Positions 16,599 through 24,790 of a stretch of 64,000 bases of DNA are shown here, piece by piece; position 1 is the stretch's first letter; each line of letters opens with the position of its first letter. The notes under the pieces were generated by a model, which had not been told where the DNA came from, made no database searches, and saw only the letters and a program-made list of their open reading frames with translations. The stretch is from Couchioplanes caeruleus. Its GTDB lineage: Bacteria > Actinomycetota > Actinomycetes > Mycobacteriales > Micromonosporaceae. Where the stretch lies: positions 7,501 to 71,500 of the forward strand of contig NZ_CP092183.1 in the NCBI RefSeq assembly GCF_023499255.1. Direction: 5' to 3'. The position numbers and the translations under genes are program-made.

Positions 16599-16736
16599 GA
16601 GGGGCAACGTTACCGGCGAGTTCCGCTCGATCCAGCGACTTCCGTCACAGCCCGGGCGCCCGCCCGGGTCGCGGGGGTACCCCCTGGGCCCTACGTTGGT
16701 ACCCACCGATCCGTAGTCCGAGCGAGGAGACAGTTC

Positions 16737-16985
16737 ATGAGCGAGCCGCAGGAGATCGTCGAGACGCGCGGGGACGACCGGGTCGACCTGCTCGCCACCG
16801 ACACCAACGGCGACGGCAAGCCGGACGTCTGGGTGTCGGACACCGACGGCGACGGCAAGGCGGACCTGTTCCAGTTCGACACCGACGGCGACGGCAAGGT
16901 CGACATCACGATGGTGGACCTCGACGAGGACGGCACCCCCGACACGGTGGTCGACGGCGACGGCGGCATCCCGCCGGTCGTCTGA
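16737..16985 (+). CDS. Small acidic protein with DxDxDG calcium-binding repeats
   Basis: This 82-residue protein consists mostly of a 13-residue repeat of the form D-x-(N/D)-G-D-G-K-x-D: DTNGDGKPDVWVS, DTDGDGKADLFQF, DTDGDGKVDITMV, then DLDEDGTPDTVV and a final DGDGG. Such Asp/Gly loops match the calcium-binding loops of thrombospondin type 3 and EF-hand-like proteins. There is no signal peptide or membrane segment, so it appears cytosolic, which is unusual for this repeat type. The ATG at 16737 has GAGGAGA upstream. It stands alone between divergent and convergent neighbours. Confidence 0.8.
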   Translation: MSEPQEIVETRGDDRVDLLATDTNGDGKPDVWVSDTDGDGKADLFQFDTDGDGKVDITMVDLDEDGTPDTVVDGDGGIPPVV

Positions 16986-16996
16986 GCCGGCGCCGG

Positions 16997-18292
16997 TCAG
17001 CCGCCACCCAGCGTGCTGACGGCCGCCCACAGCACCGCGACGGCCAGTGCCGTGGAGAAGACCGCCGAGGCGGTACGCCGCCACGGGCCCTTGCCCTCGG
17101 GCACGACCGCCTCCGGATGACCCAGCCGGTTGAGGATGCGGCGCTGCCGGCGTACCTCCCGGCACCAGCGGCCGAGGTCCTCGGTGCCGCGGCTCAGCTC
17201 GACCGCCAGCCGGGCCTGGGCGCGCTGCAGCCGCCGTACGGCAGCCCGCGCGCGGAACCCGGCCTGGACCCGGGCGTGCCACCGCGCGCTGGCCCGCCGC
17301 GACCCGGACTTGAGCGCCTCGACCTCGGCCGGCGTGATGAGTTCCGGGTCGTCCAGGGCGGCGAGCTGCTCGGCGTAGTAGTCGGCCTCGCGGTCGTGCG
17401 CCGAGCGGACGAGCAGCCAGATCAGCAGCAGCGGCGGCAGCCCCTTGAGGACGAGCACGGCGAGCAGGGCGATCGCGCCGTTGCCGAGCCCGTCGCGCAA
17501 CAGCGGCGAGTTCCACAGCACGTGCGACGCCCACGCCCCGAGCACGCCCAGCATCGCCACGCCGATCCGCGTACGCAGCGTCCGCTCGCAGCGCACCACG
17601 AGGTAGCCGATGCCGGCCCCCGCCAGCGCGCCGAACAGGGTGTGGCTCCAGACGCCGGAGAGGAAGCCCCGTAGCAGGAACGTGGTGATGACCGGTTCGA
17701 CGTGGTCACCCCGGCCGGCCAGGGCGACGGCGCCCATCGCGTACACGATGTCCTCGACGATCTGGAATCCCAGGCCGACCAGCGCGCCGTAGACGACGCC
17801 GTCCAGCACGCTGTTCACCTGCGCCCGGGCGACGAGCACGATGGCGACCACGCCGAGCGTCTTGGCGATCTCCTCGACGGTCGGGCCGGCCAGCGCGGCG
17901 CCCCAGTCGGCCGCGAGGTGCGGCGAGCCCAGCTTGGCGATCACGTCGTCGAGGGCGGCGCTGGCCGGGATGGAGACCGCGGTGGCGACCAGCCCGCCCC
18001 AGCAGAACGCCAGCACCCGCAACCCGAGCGGTTCCCGCTCGAGGAAGTCCAGCTCCGAGACGACGAACCAGAACGGCACGGCCAGCAGCGCGAACAGGCC
18101 GGTCGCGGTGAGCAGCGCGATCGGGTACGCGGCCGCGAACTGCGCCGCGATCATCGACATCCGTAGGGCGCCCACGGCCAGCACCGCCAGCACGATCCAG
18201 AACCCGGGCAGCCGCAGCACCCCGAGGTCCGGCGGCGATCCGGGCTGTACGGGCGCGGACCGGGCGCTGCGCAACCGAGGCTCCGCGGTCAC
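16997..18292 (-). CDS. PrsW-like intramembrane metalloprotease family protein
   Basis: This 431-residue protein has eight or nine hydrophobic spans in its first 300 residues. PrsW/CPBP-type motifs are present: PTVEEIAK (Glu-Glu), a span with FQIVEDIVYA, and ASHVLWNS with the His. Relatives cut membrane anti-sigma factors. The last 120 residues are basic, helical and cytoplasmic, with one more C-terminal span (AVFSTALAVAVLWAA). The GTG start overlaps the stop of the upstream membrane-anchored protein by four bases, so that protein could be its partner or substrate; this is inference. Confidence 0.85.
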   Translation of the reverse strand: MTAEPRLRSARSAPVQPGSPPDLGVLRLPGFWIVLAVLAVGALRMSMIAAQFAAAYPIALLTATGLFALLAVPFWFVVSELDFLEREPLGLRVLAFCWGGLVATAVSIPASAALDDVIAKLGSPHLAADWGAALAGPTVEEIAKTLGVVAIVLVARAQVNSVLDGVVYGALVGLGFQIVEDIVYAMGAVALAGRGDHVEPVITTFLLRGFLSGVWSHTLFGALAGAGIGYLVVRCERTLRTRIGVAMLGVLGAWASHVLWNSPLLRDGLGNGAIALLAVLVLKGLPPLLLIWLLVRSAHDREADYYAEQLAALDDPELITPAEVEALKSGSRRASARWHARVQAGFRARAAVRRLQRAQARLAVELSRGTEDLGRWCREVRRQRRILNRLGHPEAVVPEGKGPWRRTASAVFSTALAVAVLWAAVSTLGGG

Positions 18293-18858
18293 CGGGCCGG
18301 CTCCGGCGCGGACCGCAGCGTCCGGGTGCTGGCGTCGATCGCCGGCAGCGTCCGCCCGAGGTCGAGGTCGGCGCCGCTCACCGTGACCTCGATGGTGTGA
18401 CCGTCGGCGACGAACACCGCGTAGCGGCCGCCGCGACCCGGGCCGCTGTAGCCGCCCTGCAGCCCGGCGAGGCCGCCGGCGGTCGCGACGGTCAGCTCGG
18501 TGCCGGTCACCTGGTAGCCGGACGTGCCGGTGATGCGCTGCCGCAGCCGGGCGACCGCGGCCGGCAGGTCGCCGTTGAACGGCTGGACGCTGATGAAGTA
18601 GCGGACCGGCCCCAGCCGGAACAGCACGGTCCCGGACGTCTCGGCCGGCCGGGTCTCGGTCACGTCGACGCGCGCTCCGGGCGGGGGCATGACGGTCACC
18701 CCACCCCCCATCTCGTACGGGCGATCCACCGGCACCGAGCGCTCGGCCGGCAGCGCGTGGTTGAGAGCGGGCAGGCCGAAGGCGAGACCGCCCAGCGCGG
18801 CGACCAGGCTGAGCGCGCCGAGGAGGTTCGTCAGCTGACGCCGAGTAACGCTCCCCAT
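18289..18858 (-). CDS. Membrane-anchored protein of unknown function
   Basis: This 189-residue protein has one N-terminal span (LGALSLVAALGGLAFGLPAL) after a short basic start, and an extracytoplasmic domain rich in Val, Thr and Gly with beta-type pattern (VTVMPPPGARVDV, GTVLFRLGPVRYFISV). No family is recognised. It is translationally coupled to the PrsW-like protease gene downstream. The ATG is at 18858. Confidence 0.75.
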   Translation of the reverse strand: MGSVTRRQLTNLLGALSLVAALGGLAFGLPALNHALPAERSVPVDRPYEMGGGVTVMPPPGARVDVTETRPAETSGTVLFRLGPVRYFISVQPFNGDLPAAVARLRQRITGTSGYQVTGTELTVATAGGLAGLQGGYSGPGRGGRYAVFVADGHTIEVTVSGADLDLGRTLPAIDASTRTLRSAPEPAR

Positions 18859-18914
18859 ACCTTTACGCTATCGGGCCGGGGGCACGGGCTCGCGGTGGAG
18901 AACGTTTTGTCCGT

Positions 18915-19475
18915 TTACTCCGAACGTTCGCGCAGATGGGCGGCGGGAACGGCGGCGGTCAGCCACACGCCGTTGGCGCTGCGATGAAAGACGTGCCCGG
19001 CCCGCGCCATGGCGGCCGCGTCGACCTCGAGGACCGCCACGTCGGACGAGCGACGGCGGCCGACCACCAGCGCGGTCGGTACGTCGGGAGACAGGTGCAC
19101 GTGGTGGCGGCTCCTCGGGCGCAGACCCTCCCGCAGGATCGGGGCAACGTTGGCGCGCGGGGTGCCGTGGTACAGGACAGCGGGCGGGGCGGCGGGCGGC
19201 AGTCCGAGGTCGACGTCGACCCGGCGGGAGTGTCCCTGGCTCGCGCGGATCCGTTCGACGCCGTCCGCGCCGGTGGCGATCGCGAAACGCGACTTGTCGT
19301 TGCCGGCGACGACCACGTCCAGGTCGGCACGCGCGAGGCCGAGCCCCGTCAGCAGGTCGGCGACCGGCACCCAGCCGTTCGCGTCGAGTGTCAGCCCGGC
19401 CACCTCGGGACGGTGCCGCAGCACCAGGGACATGCGCCGGCTGATGCGTACCTGATCCTTCGTCAGGCTCGTCAT
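18915..19475 (-). CDS. kptA: RNA 2'-phosphotransferase (Tpt1/KptA family)
   Basis: This 186-residue protein has the Tpt1/KptA signatures: ISRRMSLVLRHRPE at the N-terminus, ANGWVPVADLL, QGHSRRVD, YHGT, and the RHHVHLSPD block with the active-site His/Arg set. Known members move a 2'-phosphate from RNA to NAD+, giving ADP-ribose cyclic phosphate and nicotinamide. The substrate of bacterial members is uncertain. The ATG at 19475 overlaps the stop of the upstream methyltransferase by four bases, so they are an operon. The hen1-pnkp RNA-repair operon lies about 32 kb away. Confidence 0.92.
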   Translation of the reverse strand: MTSLTKDQVRISRRMSLVLRHRPEVAGLTLDANGWVPVADLLTGLGLARADLDVVVAGNDKSRFAIATGADGVERIRASQGHSRRVDVDLGLPPAAPPAVLYHGTPRANVAPILREGLRPRSRHHVHLSPDVPTALVVGRRRSSDVAVLEVDAAAMARAGHVFHRSANGVWLTAAVPAAHLRERSE

Positions 19476-20251
19476 GGTTGCAGCTCCATGACCGCAAGGT
19501 AGTAAGGACGGTCCTGGTCGTCGATCGATTTGAGGCGCCACCGCGTGCCCTCGAGCAGCCCTTCCAGTTCCGCCACGGAGCAGACCAGGTAGTCGAACCA
19601 CTCGGTCGTGAGGCGCCGGTACCGCAGCCTGAGCCGGAGCTGGCCGCCGAGCCGTCCGCGCTCGCGGTTACGCCGGTGATAACCCGTATGGACAGGATCT
19701 TTCGTCCCGTACGGATCCGTGCCGTGCGCGACGATCCGGGCGCCGGGCCGGGCCAGCTCTGCCAGCGCGGCGAGGAAGGCCGGGGCGCGCTCGGGCCCCT
19801 CGAGCAGGCCGAGGTTGTTGCCCGCCATGAGGAACGTGTCGTAGCGGGAGGTCGCGCGGGAGGCGTACGTGTCGACGTCGGTGATCACGGTGTCCCGCAG
19901 TCCCCGCGCCCGCGCCACTTCGACGGCGCCGGGTGAGGTGTCCAGCCCGGTCACCGCCATGCCCCGCCGCTGCAGCTCGATCGCCGTACGCCCGGCCCCG
20001 CAACCGATGTCGAGCACCGCACCCCGGCACAGTCGCAGGGCACGATGGTCGTGGTGCTGCCACTGCTCGGGCTCGTCCAGGTAATGGTCGGCGGGCGCGC
20101 CGTTGATCAGGCCGTCGTCCCGCTCGATGATCTCGATGACCGGCCGGGGCAGCCGCCCGCCGGCCAGGGGCCGTGGGCCGATCCCGGTGCGCACCGCGTA
20201 CGCGTCCCGGATCATCTCCCCGAACACTTCTCCGACGACCGGCTCTTCCAC
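19472..20251 (-). CDS. Class I SAM-dependent methyltransferase
   Basis: This 259-residue protein has the SAM-binding motif GAVLDIGCGAGRTAIELQ, then the acidic motif II region VTGLDTSPGAVEVAR, and MAGNNLGLL in place of the post-II motif. The substrate is unknown. It is coupled to kptA by a 4-base overlap, so an RNA-linked role is possible but not shown. The GTG at 20251 lies 18 bases from the divergent start of the nitroreductase-like gene, so their promoters must overlap. Confidence 0.88.
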   Translation of the reverse strand: MEEPVVGEVFGEMIRDAYAVRTGIGPRPLAGGRLPRPVIEIIERDDGLINGAPADHYLDEPEQWQHHDHRALRLCRGAVLDIGCGAGRTAIELQRRGMAVTGLDTSPGAVEVARARGLRDTVITDVDTYASRATSRYDTFLMAGNNLGLLEGPERAPAFLAALAELARPGARIVAHGTDPYGTKDPVHTGYHRRNRERGRLGGQLRLRLRYRRLTTEWFDYLVCSVAELEGLLEGTRWRLKSIDDQDRPYYLAVMELQP

Positions 20252-20269
20252 CGCTACTACTCTTGGTCC

Positions 20270-20641
20270 ATGACGGCGCTAGGGCAACTCGGTTCGGAGA
20301 AGTACGTCCTGCTGACGACATTCCGCAAGACCGGCAAGGCCGTGCCGACCCCGGTGTGGGCCGTGCCCGACGGGGACGGCCTGGCGGTCTGGACCACGAA
20401 CGACGCGGGCAAGCTCAAGCGGATCCGCAACAGTCCGCGGGTGACCGTGGCGCCGTGCGACGTCCGGGGCAATCCGAAGGGTGATGAGGTCGAAGCGGCG
20501 GCGCGCATCGGTGACGACGCCGATCGCGCCCGCGTACGCGAAGCCCTCAAGCGCAAGTACGGCCTCGCGGGTCGCCTGGTCCTGCTGGGCAGCAGGCTGC
20601 GGCGTGGCGCAGACGGCACGACCACGATCCATGTGTCCTGA
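20270..20641 (+). CDS. PPOX-class F420-dependent protein
   Basis: This 123-residue split-barrel flavin/F420-type protein shows the family pattern EKYVLLTTFRKTGKAVPTPVWA, then LAVWTTNDAGKLKRIRNSPRVTVAP and DVRGNP. Members bind F420 or FMN and reduce diverse substrates. The ATG is at 20270. It is monocistronic and ends just before a strong bidirectional hairpin. Confidence 0.9.
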   Translation: MTALGQLGSEKYVLLTTFRKTGKAVPTPVWAVPDGDGLAVWTTNDAGKLKRIRNSPRVTVAPCDVRGNPKGDEVEAAARIGDDADRARVREALKRKYGLAGRLVLLGSRLRRGADGTTTIHVS

Positions 20642-20661
20642 GGACACCCGGAGACGAAGAA

Positions 20662-20691
20662 GGGGCGATCGCCTTCCCCGGCGTTCGCCCC
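20662..20691. terminator. Bidirectional terminator hairpin
   Basis: GGGGCGA-T-CGCC pairs with GGCG-T-TCGCCCC around TTCCCC. It lies between the convergent ends of the PPOX-class gene (20641) and bldC (20723). Confidence 0.75.
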
Positions 20692-20722
20692 TCTATCGAT
20701 CTCTCGGTCGACTGCGGTCCGT

Positions 20723-20932
20723 TCAGTCGCCCTGACGCTGCGTGGGAATCTGTCCCTGCAGCAGGGCGCGAACCTCCGACTCCCGGTAGCGACGGTGCCC
20801 GCCCAGCGTGCGAATTGCGCTGAGCTTGCCCGCCTTGGCCCACCGGGTGACGGTTTTCGGGTCGACACGGAACATCGACGCCACCTCGGCCGGCGTTAGT
20901 AGCGGCTCAGGATCGTGCGTACGCGATGCCAT
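20723..20932 (-). CDS. bldC: Developmental regulator BldC (MerR-like)
   Basis: This 69-residue protein is a single MerR-type winged helix: EPLLTPAEVASMFRVDPKTV, TRWAKAGKLSAIRTLGGHRR, YRESEVRALL. It is nearly identical in pattern to Streptomyces BldC, which binds direct repeats cooperatively and controls entry into sporulation. In Streptomyces it lies near a valine dehydrogenase gene, as it does here. The ATG is at 20932. The C-terminal GQIPTQRQGD is short, as in known members. Confidence 0.96.
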   Translation of the reverse strand: MASRTHDPEPLLTPAEVASMFRVDPKTVTRWAKAGKLSAIRTLGGHRRYRESEVRALLQGQIPTQRQGD

Positions 20933-21235
20933 CGGTCACTCCTCCACAGGTACCTAAAGACATCGGCCGGGGTCCCGCCGGCCGGTGCGTCTCTCATGGT
21001 CCGGCTAGTCCCCGATGTCCGACATGGGCCGAACGGCCGAACGTCCCTAGATAGACGGTTGAAGCATGCCCGATTTATACGAGTTTTCTACGCCAGAAAG
21101 TGTCTTGTTTGGACCGAAAATCACGCTTCGCGGACCCCTCGTTACGAAGAGTATTCACCTCGATAGGGCCCTCCGGGGCACCGTTCCATGCCCCTTCGTC
21201 CTGTTTCCGCAGCTCAACAGCATGATAATCATCGA
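20933..21235. other. AT-richer intergenic region upstream of bldC
   Basis: This 303-base gap separates bldC from the gene that precedes it on the same strand. The part from about 21060 to 21240 is clearly lower in GC than the rest of the window (for example GATTTATACGAGTTTTCTA and TAATCATCGAT). An imperfect hairpin, CTTCG to CGAAG, lies at about 21127-21150. It probably carries the terminator of the upstream gene and a long bldC promoter/leader. Short open frames here have no ribosome site and I do not call them. Confidence 0.45.
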
Positions 21236-22075
21236 TCAGTTGCAGCGCTCCAGCAACTGCACCGCCCGCCACCGCGCGACGAGCTTCTCGTACGCCTCCG
21301 TGGCGTCATCGGCGTCCCCCCGCGACAGCGCGGAGAGGCCGGCCGCCACCAGCCCGGGAGAGTCGTCCTCCTGCAGGTCCTCGTCCTTGAGGATGCCGGT
21401 GAGCCCGCCGTAGTCGAGCTCGACGATCGACCGCGGGTGGAACTCCTCCAGCCACCGCGTGCCCTCCTCCACCGCCTCGGTGATCGGGGCGTCGCCGAGC
21501 GACTTGCGCAGCACCGAGACGCCGCGATGCGCCCGCCGGCGGGCCTTGGATATCTCCGTGCGGTAGCGCAGCACCCGCCGCCCGCCGGTCAGGCTGATCT
21601 CCCGCTCGTCCAGATCGACGAAGACGAACCAGCGCAGCGGCACACCCCACGTGGCGATCTGCTCGTGCACCCGGGGCACCCCACGCTCGAGCACCTTGGC
21701 TCCGCTGCGCCAGTCGTCGACCACCGCCTTCGCCTGGCCCGCAAGGACCGGCGGCACAAAGGCGTCGGCGAGCACGCTGGGCACGCCGTCGCGGGCGTTC
21801 AGCGCGGCCTCGGCGACGCGGAGCCGCAGGTTCCACGGGCAGACCAGCAGCGTGTCGCCCCACTCCATGACGTACGCCTCGTCGGGCAGGTCGGGCAGGC
21901 GGGTCCACCCCGCGCCGAGCGCCTCGAGCACCGCGGTGCGCTGCCGGACCGGACCCTCGACCGGTCCGAGCGCCCGGCCCTCCCGGGCATAGCGGCGCCA
22001 GAAAATCTGGCGGTCGCGGTCGAAGGCGGTCAGCGGTTCGTAAACCCGCAGGTACGACGCGAACAGTGACGGCAC
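21236..22075 (-). CDS. Conserved actinobacterial protein of unknown function
   Basis: This 279-residue soluble protein sits between bldC and vdh, the same position as a conserved gene of unknown function in Streptomyces as I recall that locus. Features include [20 protein letters not shown], a charged helical middle ([20 protein letters not shown]) and an acidic C-terminus (KDEDLQEDD). There is no signal peptide and no catalytic motif that I recognise. The GTG is at 22075, with GGAT as a weak ribosome site upstream. Confidence 0.8.
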   Translation of the reverse strand: MPSLFASYLRVYEPLTAFDRDRQIFWRRYAREGRALGPVEGPVRQRTAVLEALGAGWTRLPDLPDEAYVMEWGDTLLVCPWNLRLRVAEAALNARDGVPSVLADAFVPPVLAGQAKAVVDDWRSGAKVLERGVPRVHEQIATWGVPLRWFVFVDLDEREISLTGGRRVLRYRTEISKARRRAHRGVSVLRKSLGDAPITEAVEEGTRWLEEFHPRSIVELDYGGLTGILKDEDLQEDDSPGLVAAGLSALSRGDADDATEAYEKLVARWRAVQLLERCN

Positions 22076-22237
22076 GGCGCGATCCTTTCACGAAATGGCC
22101 GCCGGTTGACTTCCCGGTCGCCTGCCATTCCGGCGGCATGGATCACGACTAGGCTCGCTGATGTCCGGCAAAACCCCGCCGGACCACCTCGGGCGCCCCA
22201 CGAGGGCGTACCCACACACACTCGGGAGAGAGCAGCC

Positions 22238-23320
22238 ATGGGCGTGTTCGTCAGCAGCGACGGCATCGACGCCGCCGGGCACGAGCAGGTCGTCTTCTGC
22301 CAGGACCGGCACACCGGCCTGAAGGCGATCATCAGTATCTACTCGACGGCCCTCGGGCCGGCGCTGGGCGGGACCCGGTTCTACCCGTACGAGAGCGAGG
22401 ACGCGGCGCTCACCGACGTGCTGAACCTCTCGCGCGGCATGGCGTACAAGAACGCCCTCGCGGGGCTCGACCTGGGCGGGGGCAAGGCGGTGATCTGGGG
22501 CGATCCGGCCACCGGCAAGTCCGAGGCGTTGCTGCGGGCGTACGGCCGCTTCGTCGAGTCGCTGCACGGCCGCTACTACACCGCCTGCGACGTCGGCACG
22601 TACGTCCCGGACATGGACGTCATCTCCCGGGAGACGCGCTACGTGACCGGGCGCAGCCTCGAGCACGGCGGCGCCGGGGACTCCTCCGTACTGACCGCCT
22701 GGGGTGTCTTCCAGGGCATGCGCGCCGCGGCCGAGCACACGTGGGGCAGCCCGACGCTGGCCGGCCGCCGGGTGGGCGTCGCTGGCCTCGGCAAGGTCGG
22801 CAAGTACCTGGTGGGTCACCTGATCGAGGACGGCGCCTCGGTCGTCGCCACGGACGTCAGCCCGGCCGCGCTGGAGTGGGCGCGCACGACGTATCCCCAG
22901 GTCGATCTGGTCTCCGACACCCCGGCGCTGATCACCAGCGACATCGACGTGTACGCCCCCTGCGCGCTGGGCGGGGCGCTCGACGACGACACGGTGCCGG
23001 TGCTGCGCGCCAAGATCGTGACCGGTGCCGCCAACAACCAGCTGGCCCACCCCGGGATCGAGAAGCTGCTGGAGGAGCGGGGCATCCTCTACACGCCGGA
23101 CTACGTGGTCAACGCGGGCGGCGTGATCCAGGTGGCCGACGAGATCGAGGGCTTCAACTTCGAGCGCGCCAAGCTCCGGGCCACGAAGATCTACGACACC
23201 ACGGGTCAGATCCTGCGCCTCGCCGACGACGAGGGCGTGCCGCCGGCGGTGGCCGCGGACCGCCTCGCCGAGCGGCGCATGGCCGAAGTCGGACGGCTCC
23301 GCAGCATCTACCTGGGTTGA
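22238..23320 (+). CDS. vdh: Valine (branched-chain amino acid) dehydrogenase
   Basis: This 360-residue Glu/Leu/Phe/Val dehydrogenase carries out NAD-dependent oxidative deamination of branched-chain amino acids, feeding acyl-CoA precursors. The catalytic Lys lies in [12 protein letters not shown], a substrate-loop Lys in [11 protein letters not shown], and the Rossmann motif is [23 protein letters not shown] and GAANNQLA are further hallmarks. The ATG at 22238 follows GGGAGAG. It is divergent from the unknown gene next to bldC, as in Streptomyces. Confidence 0.94.
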   Translation: MGVFVSSDGIDAAGHEQVVFCQDRHTGLKAIISIYSTALGPALGGTRFYPYESEDAALTDVLNLSRGMAYKNALAGLDLGGGKAVIWGDPATGKSEALLRAYGRFVESLHGRYYTACDVGTYVPDMDVISRETRYVTGRSLEHGGAGDSSVLTAWGVFQGMRAAAEHTWGSPTLAGRRVGVAGLGKVGKYLVGHLIEDGASVVATDVSPAALEWARTTYPQVDLVSDTPALITSDIDVYAPCALGGALDDDTVPVLRAKIVTGAANNQLAHPGIEKLLEERGILYTPDYVVNAGGVIQVADEIEGFNFERAKLRATKIYDTTGQILRLADDEGVPPAVAADRLAERRMAEVGRLRSIYLG

Positions 23321-23499
23321 GGCTTTTGTACGCCGTCGCGCGTCGAGTCCACGACAAGCTACGACGCGCGACGGTGGTACACGTAACCCGAGGTGCCGAA
23401 GGCGGCATCGTCCATGTACCGTAAGACCCACGAGAGATGCCTGACGTCATCGGGGCCCGCCTTCGGGCTGCCCCGAATTCTGTGCGAGGGGGTCGAGCC

Positions 23500-23715
23500 A
23501 TGGGGCGCGGCCGTGCTAAGGCCAAGCAGACAAAGGTGGCCCGGGAGTTGAAGTACCACTCCCCGAACACCGACCTCACCGCCTTGCAGCGCGAACTGGC
23601 GGGTGCTGGTAAGTCCGACCGTCACTTCGACGCCGACGACAACGAGTTCGTCGACGACGAAGACGACGATGATCTGGACGACGAGCACGACGCCTGGTCG
23701 CCTTCAAGGCGCTGA
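23500..23715 (+). CDS. DUF3073 protein
   Basis: This 71-residue protein matches the actinobacterial DUF3073 pattern: a strongly basic start (MGRGRAKAKQTKVARELKYH), a middle with SPNTDLTALQREL, and a very acidic end (DDEDDDDLDDEHD). Its function is unknown; the charge split suggests nucleic-acid or ribosome contact, which is inference. The ATG at 23500 follows GAGGGGGTCGAG. It stands alone. Confidence 0.92.
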   Translation: MGRGRAKAKQTKVARELKYHSPNTDLTALQRELAGAGKSDRHFDADDNEFVDDEDDDDLDDEHDAWSPSRR

Positions 23716-24016
23716 CCCGTATTGCACAGAGCACGCGGCTTCCCGCGTGCTTCCGTGTGTCGCGGTCGTTCCGGCAGTTCATGATGCCCTCGCGGGTTGA
23801 CCGCGCGGGCGTCGTGTCCTGCTCGTAGTCCCGCTCCCTCCATCGCCGTTGAAGCGAGGGTGACAGCCCGGGCGTCGTCATGCCGTCCGGGCGGTGTGGT
23901 GTGCGGTTCGCCGGACGGTGCTGTGCGTACACCACGTACGCTGATCATCTTCGGACACGGCTGGCTGCGCCGTGGCTTCCCTGGACTCGGGGGGGGCGGC
24001 GATCCCGGAGGTCTTC
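23716..24016. other. Intergenic stretch after the DUF3073 gene
   Basis: No gene is supported in these 301 bases. A G-run of seven (23991-23997) and a good ribosome site (GGAGG at 24007-24011) lead into the small open frame that starts at 24017. Confidence 0.4.
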
Positions 24017-24133
24017 ATGGACCGTCACGGGCCGGCCGGCGCGGCGATCGATGCCGCGCGGAATCGCCGGGCGGTTCGCCCTGCGGTGTCGGTGGTTGGC
24101 GCTCGCGTGGCCACCCTCGGGCTCCGGCTGTGA
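24017..24133 (+). CDS. Possible small peptide (38 residues)
   Basis: An ATG at 24017 is preceded by GGAGG with an ideal 5-base gap and opens a 38-codon frame ending at TGA 24131-24133. The peptide begins MDRHGPAGAAIDAARNRRAV and ends VATLGLRL; it is basic with a mildly hydrophobic C-terminal half. Nothing identifies it. The ribosome site is the main support, and it could equally be chance in a GC-rich spacer. Confidence 0.3.
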   Translation: MDRHGPAGAAIDAARNRRAVRPAVSVVGARVATLGLRL

Positions 24134-24238
24134 TCGCTGGCCGGGCTTACCTCGCCGCGACCCGCGGCCCCGCTGACTCACTCAGGCGCGACCGGCCGAC
24201 CCAACCCCGCCTACCTCATGCCGCCACAAACCGGCGAT

Positions 24239-24550
24239 CAGATCCGCTGCAACCGGCGGCCGGGCCCGCTTCAACCGGCCAGGTCCGCTGCAACCGGCGG
24301 CCAGGTCCGCTTCAACCGGCGAGGTCCGCTGCAACCGGCGGCCAGGTCTGCTTCAACCGACGGCCGGGCCCGCTGCACCGGCGGCCAAGTCCGACGTGAC
24401 CGGCGGCCAGGTCCGACGCGGCCCACCGGGTCCGACGTGACCCGCGGCCGGGCACGACGCGACCGAAGGCCAGGCCGGACGCGCCCCAAGGCGAGGCCGG
24501 ACGCGACCCGCGGCCAGGTCCGACCCGACCGCGGCCGGGCTCGGTCCGGG
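24239..24550. repeat. Degenerate 22-bp minisatellite
   Basis: About 14-15 head-to-tail copies of a 19-22 bp unit are present, for example GGTCCGCTGCAACCGGCGGC followed by CA. In the first half, units with CTGCAA and CTTCAA alternate; in the second half the same position reads GACGTGA or GACGCGA. Because 22 is not a multiple of three it is unlikely to be coding. It ends 15 bases before the stop codon of the small precursor-like gene. Confidence 0.8.
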
Positions 24551-24565
24551 CTCTGGATCCCGGGG

Positions 24566-24790
24566 TCAGCGGGGCCGGTTGTTCCAGTTGTAGAACGTCG
24601 GGATGTTCTCGAAGTGGTTCCAGGCGCACACCGCGGACCCGTCCCCGGCCGCCGCCTCCGCACGCCGCTCCCGCGCCTCCTCCGCCTCCTCGATCAGGGC
24701 GGCCAGGCCCGTACGGGTGTCGCGCACCCGCGCTGTCACAGGATCGGTCTCCACGCGGTCAGACGGCCGTGGGCTCGTGATCTCGGGCAT
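24566..24790 (-). CDS. Putative RiPP precursor peptide with aromatic-x-Asn core
   Basis: This 74-residue peptide has a charged helical leader (LAALIEEAEEARERRAEA) and a short, very different C-terminus. The last 20 residues hold W57, F60, F66, Y67 and W69. Three triplets of the form aromatic-x-Asn are present: F60-E-N62, F66-Y-N68 and W69-N-N71, plus W57-N-H59. Triplets like this are the sites where SPASM-type radical SAM enzymes form three-residue cyclophanes. The maturase gene directly upstream overlaps its start by 32 bases. An alternative GTG start at 24754, just after the maturase stop, would shorten only the leader. It may belong to the family I recall as AmcA; this is not verified. Confidence 0.75.
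   Translation of the reverse strand: MPEITSPRPSDRVETDPVTARVRDTRTGLAALIEEAEEARERRAEAAAGDGSAVCAWNHFENIPTFYNWNNRPR

Noticed and set aside
24239..24550. CRISPR array
   Set aside because: The repeats are head to tail with no unique spacers, and no cas gene is near; it is a minisatellite.
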